Shown: piece after piece, positions 24,867 to 33,501 of the stretch
How positions within the stretch are numbered: the first letter of the stretch is position 1
Layout of the letters: each line of letters starts with the position of its first letter
Origin: UBA11591 sp040220895
Lineage (GTDB): Bacteria; Bacteroidota; Bacteroidia; Flavobacteriales_E; Vicingaceae
DNA: 64,000 nt
Direction: 5' to 3'
Assembly: GCA_040220895.1 (NCBI GenBank)
Contig: JAVJVY010000001.1
Location: 204,721 to 268,720 of the forward strand
Translations under genes and position numbers: made by a program
The notes under the pieces: generated by a model
Databases searched by the model: none
What the model was told of the DNA's origin: nothing
What the model saw: only the letters and a program-made list of their open reading frames with translations

Positions 24867-25262
24867 TTATCCTTTGGGCTTGGTAGCAAGAACCATTTTA
24901 AGACGGTTTCTACTGGCAATGTCCATTACCTTTACCGCTTCTTCGATAGGTAACGTTTTTTCAACGTGTAATATTACGCTCGGATCTTCAAAACCCGCAA
25001 CGGTGTTCATTAAGGTTGATTCCAATTGATCGAAACTAACCCGCTTACGATTTACATAATACTCGCCAACAGCCTTTATGCTTACCGAAACACTTTGTTT
25101 CGCCAAGGTCTTGCTTTCACTGGTAGGCAATAGTAATTTCAATGCATTGGGACTGACCAAGGTTGATGTCAACATGAAGAAGATCAACAAAAGAAATACG
25201 ATGTCGGTCATGGACGACATGTTGAAATTGGGAGATATTTTGTTTCGTGATTTAATGGCCAT
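24867..25262 (-). CDS. exbD: ExbD/TolR biopolymer transport protein
   Basis: This 131-residue inner-membrane subunit of the proton-driven ExbBD motor has one helix near the N-terminus (MTDIVFLLLIFFMLTSTLV) carrying the essential proton-relay aspartate (MTD), then a periplasmic domain that ends LKMVLATKPKG. Its ATG overlaps the ExbB stop by one base and its stop is one base before tonB. Alternative membership in the TolR group cannot be excluded, but the tonB neighbour favours ExbD. Confidence 0.93.
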   Translation of the reverse strand: MAIKSRNKISPNFNMSSMTDIVFLLLIFFMLTSTLVSPNALKLLLPTSESKTLAKQSVSVSIKAVGEYYVNRKRVSFDQLESTLMNTVAGFEDPSVILHVEKTLPIEEAVKVMDIASRNRLKMVLATKPKG

Positions 25263-25975
25263 TAGTGCGCAGGTTCATGAAGAATGTCAAGAAATTCTGT
25301 AGAACGGGCTTCCAACAGGAAAACGACTTTCTCGACCCGGGCCACAAGCATGTTATAACCAATGAAAGCCAAAATACCCACAACCAATCCCGCCACAGTT
25401 GTCACCATGGCCGTGTAGATGCCCTCAGCCAGCATTTCCACATCGATGTTTCCGCCCGCCGAAGCCATTTCATGAAAGGCCAGTATCATGCCGATCACAG
25501 TGCCTAGAAAGCCGATCATAGGAGCTGCACCGGAAATGGTGGCCAGTGTAGCCAGGTTCTTTTCGAGCTTGAACAACTCCAATTTACCGGTGTTTTCAAT
25601 GGCCACTCCTATATCCCCTAGTGGTTTGCCAATTCTGGATACGCCTTTTTCGATCATCCGGGCCACCGGATAGTCTGTTCTTCGGCAAAGTTCTTTGGCT
25701 TCATTCAGCTTACCGTCGCGGATGTATAACTTGATGTTATTCATGAAATCAGTATCCTCCTTTGCTCCTTTGCGAATGGCTATGAAGCGCTCAATAAAGA
25801 TGTAAACGGCAATAATGGAAAGGATGAACAGGCTTAGCATGATAAGCATTCCACCCGGTCCGCCCTGGGTGATCAATTCCATGATGGACAAGGTCTTTTC
25901 TTGCTGCACTGCTTCCGCAGCATTTTCGGCAGCAGACCCGGCCATTTCTATTTGTAAAGCGATGAAATTCAGCAT
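25262..25975 (-). CDS. exbB: ExbB/TolQ/MotA proton-channel protein
   Basis: This 237-residue protein has three membrane helices: GGMLIMLSLFILSIIAVYIF, ISGAAPMIGFLGTVIGMILA and AMVTTVAGLVVGILAFIGYN. The second and third carry the conserved GLLGTV-type and TAxxTxxGL-type motifs of the ExbB family. It forms the pentameric channel that, with ExbD, powers TonB. It is the first gene of exbB-exbD-tonB-folC. The upstream gap to nhaD is 87 bp, so it probably has its own promoter, though no exact TAnnTTTG box was found. Confidence 0.93.
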   Translation of the reverse strand: MLNFIALQIEMAGSAAENAAEAVQQEKTLSIMELITQGGPGGMLIMLSLFILSIIAVYIFIERFIAIRKGAKEDTDFMNNIKLYIRDGKLNEAKELCRRTDYPVARMIEKGVSRIGKPLGDIGVAIENTGKLELFKLEKNLATLATISGAAPMIGFLGTVIGMILAFHEMASAGGNIDVEMLAEGIYTAMVTTVAGLVVGILAFIGYNMLVARVEKVVFLLEARSTEFLDILHEPAH

Positions 25976-26062
25976 GTGGATTGTTTTCCTACGAAAATAA
26001 GTCCATGCCCATCAGGGAAGCAATAAATCTGGAAGAATTACGAACAGAGTGGTGTTAGTGAA

Positions 26063-27490
26063 TTAAAGACCGTACATTAAATAAAATGTAAGGGCCCCAC
26101 ACAAATACCCGGCAAGCGCCAAGATGCTTATTTTTTTCAGGTACCAAATGAAATCGATCTTCAATATTCCCATAACAGCCACACCGGCGGCCGACCCGAT
26201 GATCAGACAACTTCCACCCGTACCCGCACAGTAAGCCAGGAATTCCCAAAACTGATGGTCCATGGGGTAAGAAATTCCCGGTATCTCAGGGCCGATCTCG
26301 TACATACCCATCGCACCGGCAACCAAGGGAACATTATCGACGATGGAGGACAAGAGACCAATAATGATGTTCACCACATAGATGTCGCCCACGCTGGTTT
26401 CGAGGAAATTGGCAAGTAAAAGCAAATGACCGGCAGAACTTAAACTGGCCACGGCCATTAATATCCCCAGAAAAAATAAAACCGATGGAACATCTACCCT
26501 GCGAAGTACGCCTACCACGGACAACATGTGCTTCTCTTCGTGGTTCTTACTGGAATGCATGATTTCGGTAACCACCCAGATGACGCCTAGCCCAAGAAGT
26601 ATTCCAACAAATGGAGGAAGGTGCGTAACCGTCTTGAACACGGGAACAAAGAGCAAGGCTACCACACCCAAGGTGAAAACCGTTTTCTTTTCTCTATCAG
26701 TGGCAGGATTGATCAAGTGTTCGCTGAATTCTTCCACTTCTGGCCTTTTTATTTTTCCTTTCACGGTAAATGAAAGAATTCCCAGCGGAATAGTTAAACA
26801 CACCAGTGAAGGTATTATAAGCACGTAGATGATGTTTGTAGCCGAGATCTGACCTCCGATCCACAACATGATGGTGGTTACGTCTCCAATTGGCGACCAG
26901 GCGCCCCCGGCATTGGCCGAAATGATGATCATACCGGCAAAAAGCCAAAGGTCTTTTTTGTCGTCGATCAATTTCTTTAGCAGTGCAGACATGACGATTG
27001 CCGTGGTCAGGTTGTCGAGGACAGCGCTGAAGAAAAATGTCAGCATACTTAGGGCGATGAGCAGTTTTAGTTTGTTGGTGGTTTTTATCCTGTCGGTAAT
27101 AAGAGAAAAACCGTTATGGGCGTCAACCAACTCAACGATGGTCATGGCTCCGAGCAGAAAAAACAATATTTCAGATATTTCAATCAAGTGGTGCCGCAAT
27201 TCTTCGAGCACAAAGTGATTCAAGAGGGTTGGTGTTTCACCCTTGGGGGTTTCAAAATGAAATATAAAGTACTCTTTAAGGCTTTTAAGGATCTTTGTCC
27301 CCGATTCAAGGATCTCTTGGGCACTTAGGCTTGTATCCACGTTAAGGATTTCAGCAGCACCCATAACGAATACGGCCCAGGTAAGCGAACCAATGGTCAG
27401 CGCAGATGCCGATTTATCTACCCTGATGTTGTGTTCAAGGGCAATGGCCATGTAACCGACCACAAATATGATGAACATCAATATAAACAT
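26063..27490 (-). CDS. nhaD: NhaD-type sodium:proton antiporter
   Basis: This 475-residue polytopic inner-membrane protein has about 12 spans. It matches NhaD of the arsenite permease/ion transporter superfamily: LDNLTTAIVMSALLKKL, ISANAGGAWSPIGDVTTIML, LLSSIVDNVPLVAGAMGMY and GTGGSCLIIGSAAGVAVMG are the paired transport signatures. It should expel sodium in exchange for protons, which suits a marine or saline habitat. It is the third gene of an operon behind the dehydrogenase and mscS genes, with a 3-bp gap to mscS. Confidence 0.93.
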   Translation of the reverse strand: MFILMFIIFVVGYMAIALEHNIRVDKSASALTIGSLTWAVFVMGAAEILNVDTSLSAQEILESGTKILKSLKEYFIFHFETPKGETPTLLNHFVLEELRHHLIEISEILFFLLGAMTIVELVDAHNGFSLITDRIKTTNKLKLLIALSMLTFFFSAVLDNLTTAIVMSALLKKLIDDKKDLWLFAGMIIISANAGGAWSPIGDVTTIMLWIGGQISATNIIYVLIIPSLVCLTIPLGILSFTVKGKIKRPEVEEFSEHLINPATDREKKTVFTLGVVALLFVPVFKTVTHLPPFVGILLGLGVIWVVTEIMHSSKNHEEKHMLSVVGVLRRVDVPSVLFFLGILMAVASLSSAGHLLLLANFLETSVGDIYVVNIIIGLLSSIVDNVPLVAGAMGMYEIGPEIPGISYPMDHQFWEFLAYCAGTGGSCLIIGSAAGVAVMGILKIDFIWYLKKISILALAGYLCGALTFYLMYGL

Positions 27491-27493
27491 GTC

Positions 27494-28600
27494 CTAGTCT
27501 TTGTGCTGGTTCAAATGTATGGTTTGTGTCGGGAAAGCAAAGTCACTTTTGGACTTTTCTACGATTTCCATGATCTTATAATTGACCTCCTCTTTTATCT
27601 TCAGATAGGTATCCCAGTCCATGGTGTCGATGTAATACAAGACCATAACGTTCAGCGAAGAACTACCGAATTCCATGAATCTAACATTCCCTTCCTGGTT
27701 GGTATGTGGGTGTTCATCAATGTAGTTTTGAATTTCACTGACGATTGATTTGATCTCGTCCATATTTGTTCCGTAGGTGAGTCCGACGTCAAATTTCACT
27801 CTTCTGAAGGTTCGCAGGGTCAGGTTATCCAATTCTGCGTCGATCATGCGTTTATTCGGTATGGTGACATAACTTTTTTCCAGGGTCCGCAGACGGGTAC
27901 TTCTGAATCCCACCTTAATTACTGTTCCTGTCACTCCGGCAACGGTAACAAGATCATCCACGACGAATGGTTTATCAAAAAATATGGTAAACGAACCAAA
28001 TAGGTTTTCCAGGCTCTCTTTTGCCGCCAGAGCAATGGCAAGTCCACCAATTCCCAAACCGGCAACCAGTGAGCCTACGTTAATTTTAAATACTGTGCTG
28101 GCCGTCACCAACAAGGCAACGACAATGATTAATATTTTAATTACTTCGACCGCAAAAGGTATCAATTGGTCGTCTTGTTTGGAAACCGTTTGATCTGCTC
28201 GCTTCATGAACATCTCACCACCGATGACTACTAATTTTAACACCACCCTGGTGATGGCAACAACCCATAAGAGCTGATAGATCCTGAGTGTGATTTTCCG
28301 CACTCCAAATTCCTCAACAGGGGCCAGGTTCCATGATTCCGGATATTCAAGATGACTAACCGCTAAAAAAAGAAATACAAGAAAGAGAAGGAAATTCAGG
28401 GGTTTTTTCAAATGATCCCTGTAGGTTTGATATTCGAGTTTATATTCAGAACGTCTGAACACCTGAATAAATATCCGAACAATCAGTCCCGAAAGTGGGC
28501 GGCGCAGTAGAAGGCCACCGAAAAGAAACAATACGCCAAGCAAATAATCGCCGACTTTATTGCCCAGGTAAATGGTATCGAATGTTTCTTGAAAGTTCAT
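27494..28600 (-). CDS. MscS-family mechanosensitive ion channel
   Basis: This 368-residue inner-membrane channel opens on membrane tension during osmotic downshock. It has three or four hydrophobic spans, then the pore helix and beta-domain signature GLGIGGLAIALAAKESLENL followed by FGSFTIFFDKPFVVDDLV, and RLRTLEKSYVTIPNKRM. It starts on the TAATG overlap with the dehydrogenase stop (shared base 28600) and is followed by nhaD after 3 bp. That makes a functional pairing with sodium export in one ion/osmotic-stress operon. Confidence 0.93.
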   Translation of the reverse strand: MNFQETFDTIYLGNKVGDYLLGVLFLFGGLLLRRPLSGLIVRIFIQVFRRSEYKLEYQTYRDHLKKPLNFLLFLVFLFLAVSHLEYPESWNLAPVEEFGVRKITLRIYQLLWVVAITRVVLKLVVIGGEMFMKRADQTVSKQDDQLIPFAVEVIKILIIVVALLVTASTVFKINVGSLVAGLGIGGLAIALAAKESLENLFGSFTIFFDKPFVVDDLVTVAGVTGTVIKVGFRSTRLRTLEKSYVTIPNKRMIDAELDNLTLRTFRRVKFDVGLTYGTNMDEIKSIVSEIQNYIDEHPHTNQEGNVRFMEFGSSSLNVMVLYYIDTMDWDTYLKIKEEVNYKIMEIVEKSKSDFAFPTQTIHLNQHKD

Positions 28601-29826
28601 TAAAGCAGTTCTTTTAAGGCGATGGTGTAAGCGCTGCGGGTGATGCCCGTCCTTTCATTACTCATGGCATGAGCGCGGGCGATAGCCAATCGAATTATTT
28701 CAGAAACATCTTCAAATATGGCTTTATCGGAGAGGTCATTTTTTGCCTCCATCAAATAGGCAAATACCCTGGCCATTCCACAATTTGCAATGAAATCTGG
28801 CAGAACGCTAACTTTGGCGTCTGCATATTCGGCCACGGGACCAAAGAAAATCTCCTCATCGGCAAAAGGCACATTTGCCCCGCAAGAAATCACTTCAAGA
28901 CCGGCATTAGCCATTCGATCGATCTGATCTTTAGTTATCAACCTGGAAGAAGCTGCTGGAATAAAGACCTGGGCCTCCATGTCCCAAAATTGATTGTTCA
29001 ATTCGTCAATAGGAATCACCTCATTAGAGATTAGCTTGTTCTTCTTTTTATCCAAAAATAACTGCCGTATCTCGTCGTATTCAAATCCTTCGGCTTTCAT
29101 CAATCCCCCTTCGCGATCAAGGATTCCCACGATCTTGCAACCGTTTGAAGAAAGATAAAAAGCCGCAGCCGAAGCGACGTTGCCCCAGCCCTGTATGAGT
29201 GCTTTTTTTCCCTCCAATTTCCCTCCATAGGTATTGTAATAATGACGCACGGCCTCGCTGACACCCCAACCCGTGATCATGTCGGCAACCACAAATTTCC
29301 TAAATGGATCAGGACTGTATTTTGGATCTTCAATCACCTTGGATACGCCCTGCCTGAGATGTGAAATGGCGTGAATCTTTTCAATTTCCATGGGTGCATA
29401 ATGCCCGGTCAACACCCCTTCCTGAGGGTGCCATACATTGTAGCTCTCGGTGATAGGAATGACTTCATGGATTTCGTCAACATTGAGATCTCCTCCTGTG
29501 CCGTAATAGTTTTTCAACAGAGGTGTGACTGCCCGGTACCACCTTCGCAAAACCCCTTCTTTTCTGCTATCGTTCGGGTCAAAATTAATGCCTGATTTTG
29601 CTCCTCCAATGGCCGGACCGGATACCGTGAACTTGATCTCCATTGTTTTGGCAAGGGAGGTTACCTCGTGTTTGTCCAAACCAGGGCGCATTCTTGTGCC
29701 TCCACCGGCTGCACCTCCACGCAGACTATTAATGACCACCCACCCTTCTGCTTCAGTTTCAGGGTCTTTCCATTCAAAAATGATCTCTGGACGCTTGTTC
29801 TCGTATTCTTTGAGAAGTTTTAACAT
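28600..29826 (-). CDS. Glu/Leu/Phe/Val dehydrogenase
   Basis: This 408-residue NAD(P)-dependent amino-acid dehydrogenase has the family signature SGPAIGGAKSGINFDPND, with the catalytic lysine of GGAKSGI, and a Rossmann motif LIQGWGNVASAAAFYL. It interconverts an amino acid and its 2-oxo acid with ammonia. Sequence alone does not decide between glutamate and branched-chain substrates; the length is nearer to glutamate dehydrogenase than to leucine dehydrogenase. It has both an exact -7 promoter box and an unusually good Shine-Dalgarno upstream. It is the first gene of the dehydrogenase-mscS-nhaD operon. Confidence 0.92.
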   Translation of the reverse strand: MLKLLKEYENKRPEIIFEWKDPETEAEGWVVINSLRGGAAGGGTRMRPGLDKHEVTSLAKTMEIKFTVSGPAIGGAKSGINFDPNDSRKEGVLRRWYRAVTPLLKNYYGTGGDLNVDEIHEVIPITESYNVWHPQEGVLTGHYAPMEIEKIHAISHLRQGVSKVIEDPKYSPDPFRKFVVADMITGWGVSEAVRHYYNTYGGKLEGKKALIQGWGNVASAAAFYLSSNGCKIVGILDREGGLMKAEGFEYDEIRQLFLDKKKNKLISNEVIPIDELNNQFWDMEAQVFIPAASSRLITKDQIDRMANAGLEVISCGANVPFADEEIFFGPVAEYADAKVSVLPDFIANCGMARVFAYLMEAKNDLSDKAIFEDVSEIIRLAIARAHAMSNERTGITRSAYTIALKELL

Positions 29827-29831
29827 AGGGG

Positions 29832-29853
29832 CTCCTTTGGCGGTGCAAATGTA
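29832..29853 (-). promoter_or_regulatory. -7 box TACATTTG plus strong Shine-Dalgarno AAAGGAG
   Basis: On the minus strand TACATTTG (29853-29846) matches TAnnTTTG exactly, and AAAGGAG (29838-29832) lies 5 bases before the ATG at 29826. Transcription would begin near 29840, giving a very short leader. A real Shine-Dalgarno is rare in Bacteroidota. Confidence 0.65.
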
Positions 29854-29911
29854 TAAATTTTAGATGCCCTTTACCATTTTTACATTCTATTATAAAACCT
29901 CACTACCGAGC

Positions 29912-30967
29912 TTATGAATCAAAGCCATAGCAAACACCTGTCGACATATCTTCAGGTGCTCCTGTTACGCTTTTTAGGCAGTTAATTTCATTTCTGTGCC
30001 TCAGCACACCCATGAAGGCGAAAATAAGTGCCTCCTTGAAGTCAACCAACAGGGATGATGGAACGTGCAGCTTTAAGCCCGTTTGTTTCAAAAGAGCCAT
30101 CAGAAAATCATTGTGCACACCTCCACCACTCACCAGGACCTCGTGACCATCGCTTACACAGGCACTAATTTGACAGGTCAGGTGTTCATAAAAGGTCCGA
30201 CTTTGATCGGGAATGGGCAATTCAGACCTTTCAATAAGAGGAATCATGACTTCTTTGAAAAAAGAGGCATCTAGACTCTTAGGCGGACTTGCATGAAAAT
30301 ACACCGGTGAATTCAAAGAATCCAATAGTTCACGGTCAAGCTTACCACCTTGACCTATGAGTCCTTTTTCATCGTATGTTTTGTCCATCAACGAAGCAAA
30401 GTGATTGAAGGCGATGTTGCAAATACCAATGTCATATGCCTGAATATTGCCATCGAGTTTAGAGCTGATATTGGCTATCCCGCCAAGGTTCAAGCAGTGC
30501 CTGTACTGATGGAACAACAACATATCACCGATGGGAACAAGGGGGGCACCCTGGCCACCCTGTTGCACGTTCGCCGTTCTGAAATCATTGATCACCGGGG
30601 TTCCGGTGATATTTGCGATTTGAACACCGCTGCCAATCTGAAGGGTCTTTAGGTTTTGAGGATCGTGATATACCGTATGCCCGTGTGACGATATAAAATC
30701 ACAGGTCAACTTAAGTTCTTTGATAAAGAAATTAACTTCCCGTCCCAGGTACCTGCCGTATAGCTCGTCTAATTCAATCAGGTCGCTACCGGAAAGTTCG
30801 TGTGCGCCGCCGAGCAATTTGCGCAAGCCATCGTTGTAATCGATCGTTCGCGCATGGTTAATGGCGTAATTCCATTTCTCATTTTCAAACACAAAAGTTG
30901 CGTGTACGATGTCCAAACCGTCAAGACTCGTTCCGCTCATTAACCCTATGACTGTATATGATTCCAA
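29912..30967 (-). CDS. anmK: Anhydro-N-acetylmuramic acid kinase
   Basis: AnmK opens and phosphorylates 1,6-anhydroMurNAc released from peptidoglycan during wall recycling. The 351-residue protein has the ATP-binding opening IGLMSGTSLDGLDIVHATF, the catalytic region QVDGSS-like segment replaced by ANITGTPVINDFRTANVQQG, and LNLGGIANIS. The codon at 30967 is TTG; it is chosen because the family begins a few residues before GLMSGTS and no ATG stands there. It is divergent from the acyl-CoA dehydrogenase gene with a 55-bp gap. Confidence 0.93.
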   Translation of the reverse strand: MESYTVIGLMSGTSLDGLDIVHATFVFENEKWNYAINHARTIDYNDGLRKLLGGAHELSGSDLIELDELYGRYLGREVNFFIKELKLTCDFISSHGHTVYHDPQNLKTLQIGSGVQIANITGTPVINDFRTANVQQGGQGAPLVPIGDMLLFHQYRHCLNLGGIANISSKLDGNIQAYDIGICNIAFNHFASLMDKTYDEKGLIGQGGKLDRELLDSLNSPVYFHASPPKSLDASFFKEVMIPLIERSELPIPDQSRTFYEHLTCQISACVSDGHEVLVSGGGVHNDFLMALLKQTGLKLHVPSSLLVDFKEALIFAFMGVLRHRNEINCLKSVTGAPEDMSTGVCYGFDS

Positions 30968-30993
30968 TTATCCTGAGAAAGGGTAAAATAGGT

Positions 30994-31001
30994 TAAATTT
31001 G
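30994..31001 (+). promoter_or_regulatory. -7 promoter box TAAATTTG
   Basis: This is an exact match to TAnnTTTG, 21 bases before the ATG of the acyl-CoA dehydrogenase at 31023. It lies in the short divergent gap with anmK. Confidence 0.55.
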
Positions 31002-31022
31002 CCCACAAAATAATCTTATTCC

Positions 31023-32165
31023 ATGAATTTAGAGTTGACCGAAGAACATCTGACAGTGAGGGATGCAGCAAGAGATTTTGCACAAAATGTGTTAAAGCCG
31101 GGCGTAATTGAGCGCGATGAAAAACAGCAGTTTGCAAAAGAGGAGATCAAGCAACTCGGTGAGCTTGGCTTTATGGGAATGATGGTCGACCCAAAGTACG
31201 GCGGCGGTGGAATGGACACCATTTCATATGTGCTGGCCATGGAGGAGATCTCTAAAATTGACGCCTCTGTGTCGGTTTGCATGTCGGTCAACAATTCGCT
31301 TTTTTGCTGGGGTCTCGAAAAATTTGGCACCGAAGAACAAAAAATGAAATACCTGATGCCTGCCGCCAAGGGAGAAGCCATTGGTGCTTTCTGTCTGTCA
31401 GAACCCGAGGCCGGTTCGGATGCTACGTCCCAAAAAACCACAGCCATCGACAAAGGAGATCACTATTTGTTGAATGGAACCAAGAACTGGATCACCAATG
31501 GTGGTTCGGCCACTTACTACATTGTCATTGCCCAGACCGATGCTTCTAAAAGGCATAAAGGAATTAACGCCTTTATTATTGAAAAGGACTGGGAAGGCTT
31601 TATTGTCGGAGCAAAAGAAAACAAGCTAGGTATAAGGGGTTCCGATACGCACACCTTGATGTTTCAGGATGTAAAAATTCCAAAAGAAAACCGAATCGGA
31701 GAAGATGGATTTGGATTCAAATTCGCCATGAAAGTACTTTCCGGAGGCCGTATCGGGATAGCTTCTCAGGCACTCGGAATTGCTTCAGGAGCTTATGAAT
31801 TGGCACTTGCATATTCAAAAGAACGCGAGGCTTTTGGCAAACCGATCAACAAGCATCAGGCCATCGCTTTTAAGCTTGCCGACATGGCTACGGAAATAGA
31901 GGCGGCCAGATGGCTCTGTTTAAAGGCCGCGTGGTTAAAAGATCAAGGCATTAATTTTGACAAAGAAAGCGCCATGGCTAAATTATACGCATCAAGGGTG
32001 GCCATGGAAACCACGGTTGAAGCAATTCAGGTCCACGGCGGTTACGGATATGTAAAAGAATACCATGTGGAGCGACTGATGCGTGATGCCAAGATTACAC
32101 AGATCTACGAAGGGACTAGCGAAATACAGAAGATTGTAATTTCGAGGTCGGTGCTCGAGTCTTAG
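31023..32165 (+). CDS. Acyl-CoA dehydrogenase
   Basis: This FAD enzyme introduces the alpha,beta double bond into acyl-CoA in fatty-acid or branched-chain amino-acid breakdown. The 380-residue length is standard. Signatures are GAFCLSEPEAGSDATS, LNGTKNWITNGGSATYYIV, the FAD region and the end QIYEGTSEIQKIVISR, whose glutamate (YEGT) is the catalytic base in short/medium-chain members. It is most like butyryl-CoA or short-chain dehydrogenases. Its last 4 bases overlap the 3' end of the convergent murF. Confidence 0.94.
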   Translation: MNLELTEEHLTVRDAARDFAQNVLKPGVIERDEKQQFAKEEIKQLGELGFMGMMVDPKYGGGGMDTISYVLAMEEISKIDASVSVCMSVNNSLFCWGLEKFGTEEQKMKYLMPAAKGEAIGAFCLSEPEAGSDATSQKTTAIDKGDHYLLNGTKNWITNGGSATYYIVIAQTDASKRHKGINAFIIEKDWEGFIVGAKENKLGIRGSDTHTLMFQDVKIPKENRIGEDGFGFKFAMKVLSGGRIGIASQALGIASGAYELALAYSKEREAFGKPINKHQAIAFKLADMATEIEAARWLCLKAAWLKDQGINFDKESAMAKLYASRVAMETTVEAIQVHGGYGYVKEYHVERLMRDAKITQIYEGTSEIQKIVISRSVLES

Positions 32166-33451
32166 TTCAACACATCTAGAACTTTTTCGAGTCCGATGCC
32201 CCGCGAACCTTTCATTAGGATGCTGTAGCCAGAATATTTTCTGGATTCAAGGTATTTTTTAAGTTCCTCGGTAGTTTCAAAGGTTTTAAAGGGGGCTGAT
32301 ATTGCCGAGAATTCCTTACCAACCAAGCATACCTCCTCAAATCCACAGCTACTTAATTGTGCTGCGACAGACAAATGTTCATCCCTGCTCACCTCGCCAA
32401 GTTCAAGCATATCACCAAGAAGCAACATTTTCTTATCGCCCGGAAAATCGACAAAAGAATCGATGGCCAGTTTCATGCTGCTCGGGTTCGCGTTATAGGC
32501 ATCCATAATGATGCGATTAGTTCCCTTTTTTAAAATCTGTGACCGATTGTTGGTCGGAAGGTAATTGCGCAAGGCGCTTTTAATGTTGTCCAAACTCACG
32601 TTAAAATGCAAGCCAATGGCGACAGCTGCCAGCACATTGGAAAAATTAAAGCTTCCGTATAATTGGGTGGGCAGTTCGTGTTGCTGTCCTCCCAAGGTCA
32701 GCCGCAGGCTGAGGCAGCCTTGGCTGTTTACAAAATAATCCGCTTCCAGACCGGTTCCGGACCTACCATAGGTCAGCCTCTGATAGCCTTCTGAAGCGGC
32801 CATCAGAACCGGATCATCCGCATTGACGAATAAAAGTCCATTTTTAGCCTGGACATGCTTGAACAAGCCAAGTTTGGTTTGCTTCACCCCTTCATAAGAA
32901 CCAAAACCCTGAAGGTGAGCCTTGCCGATGTTGGTAACCAGGCCAACATCAGGGTCGCTGATCAAACACAGTTCGGTGATTTCACCCATGCGATTTGCCC
33001 CCATCTCGATGATGGCCAGTTGGTGATCATTCCTTAATCCCAATAAGGTTAGGGGTACACCGATATGATTGTTGAAGTTTCCACCGGTGGCATGGACCTT
33101 GAACTGGGAAGATAACACGGCGTTCATTAATTCCTTGGTGGTCGTTTTTCCATTGCTGCCAGTGATGCCGATCACTGGACTTTTGTAATGATCACGGTGA
33201 TGGCGGGCGAGTTTCTGAAGGGCGATCAGCACATCATCCACCAAAAAAAGTCTTGGATCCTTTAGATCTTGTGCTTCATCAATAACAGCATATGCTGCCC
33301 CTTTTTCGAGTGCCTCAAGGGCGTAGGCATTGCCATTAAAATTATCGCCTTTGAGGGCAAAAAACATGCATTCCTTTGTTATGATACGCGTGTCTGTGCA
33401 TACCAATGGATGCTTCAAATAGATCTGGTATAATTCTTCGATTTCAGGCAT
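32162..33451 (-). CDS. murF: UDP-N-acetylmuramoyl-tripeptide--D-alanyl-D-alanine ligase
   Basis: MurF adds D-Ala-D-Ala to the UDP-MurNAc-tripeptide, the last cytoplasmic step of the wall precursor. The 429-residue protein has P-loop GITGSNGKTTTKELM, IIEMGANRMGEI, and the C-terminal MDAYNANPSSMKLAIDSF. In Flavobacteriia murF often neighbours gldJ as here. A terminator hairpin sits directly before its ATG (33452-33478), so murF expression must depend on read-through from gldJ or on an unseen internal promoter. Confidence 0.95.
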   Translation of the reverse strand: MPEIEELYQIYLKHPLVCTDTRIITKECMFFALKGDNFNGNAYALEALEKGAAYAVIDEAQDLKDPRLFLVDDVLIALQKLARHHRDHYKSPVIGITGSNGKTTTKELMNAVLSSQFKVHATGGNFNNHIGVPLTLLGLRNDHQLAIIEMGANRMGEITELCLISDPDVGLVTNIGKAHLQGFGSYEGVKQTKLGLFKHVQAKNGLLFVNADDPVLMAASEGYQRLTYGRSGTGLEADYFVNSQGCLSLRLTLGGQQHELPTQLYGSFNFSNVLAAVAIGLHFNVSLDNIKSALRNYLPTNNRSQILKKGTNRIIMDAYNANPSSMKLAIDSFVDFPGDKKMLLLGDMLELGEVSRDEHLSVAAQLSSCGFEEVCLVGKEFSAISAPFKTFETTEELKKYLESRKYSGYSILMKGSRGIGLEKVLDVLN

Positions 33452-33478
33452 AAAAAAACCCCGCCAAAATGACGGGGT
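33452..33478 (-). terminator. Terminator of gldJ abutting the murF start codon
   Basis: On the minus strand ACCCCG-tcattttgg-CGGGGT (33478-33458) is followed by a run of seven T residues (33458-33452), and the murF ATG begins at 33451. It is correctly oriented to end the porP-gldJ transcript 24 bp after the gldJ stop, but it also occupies the ribosome-binding region of murF. Confidence 0.85.
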
Positions 33479-33501
33479 AATTTATAAATTCTCTTTCAAT
33501 T

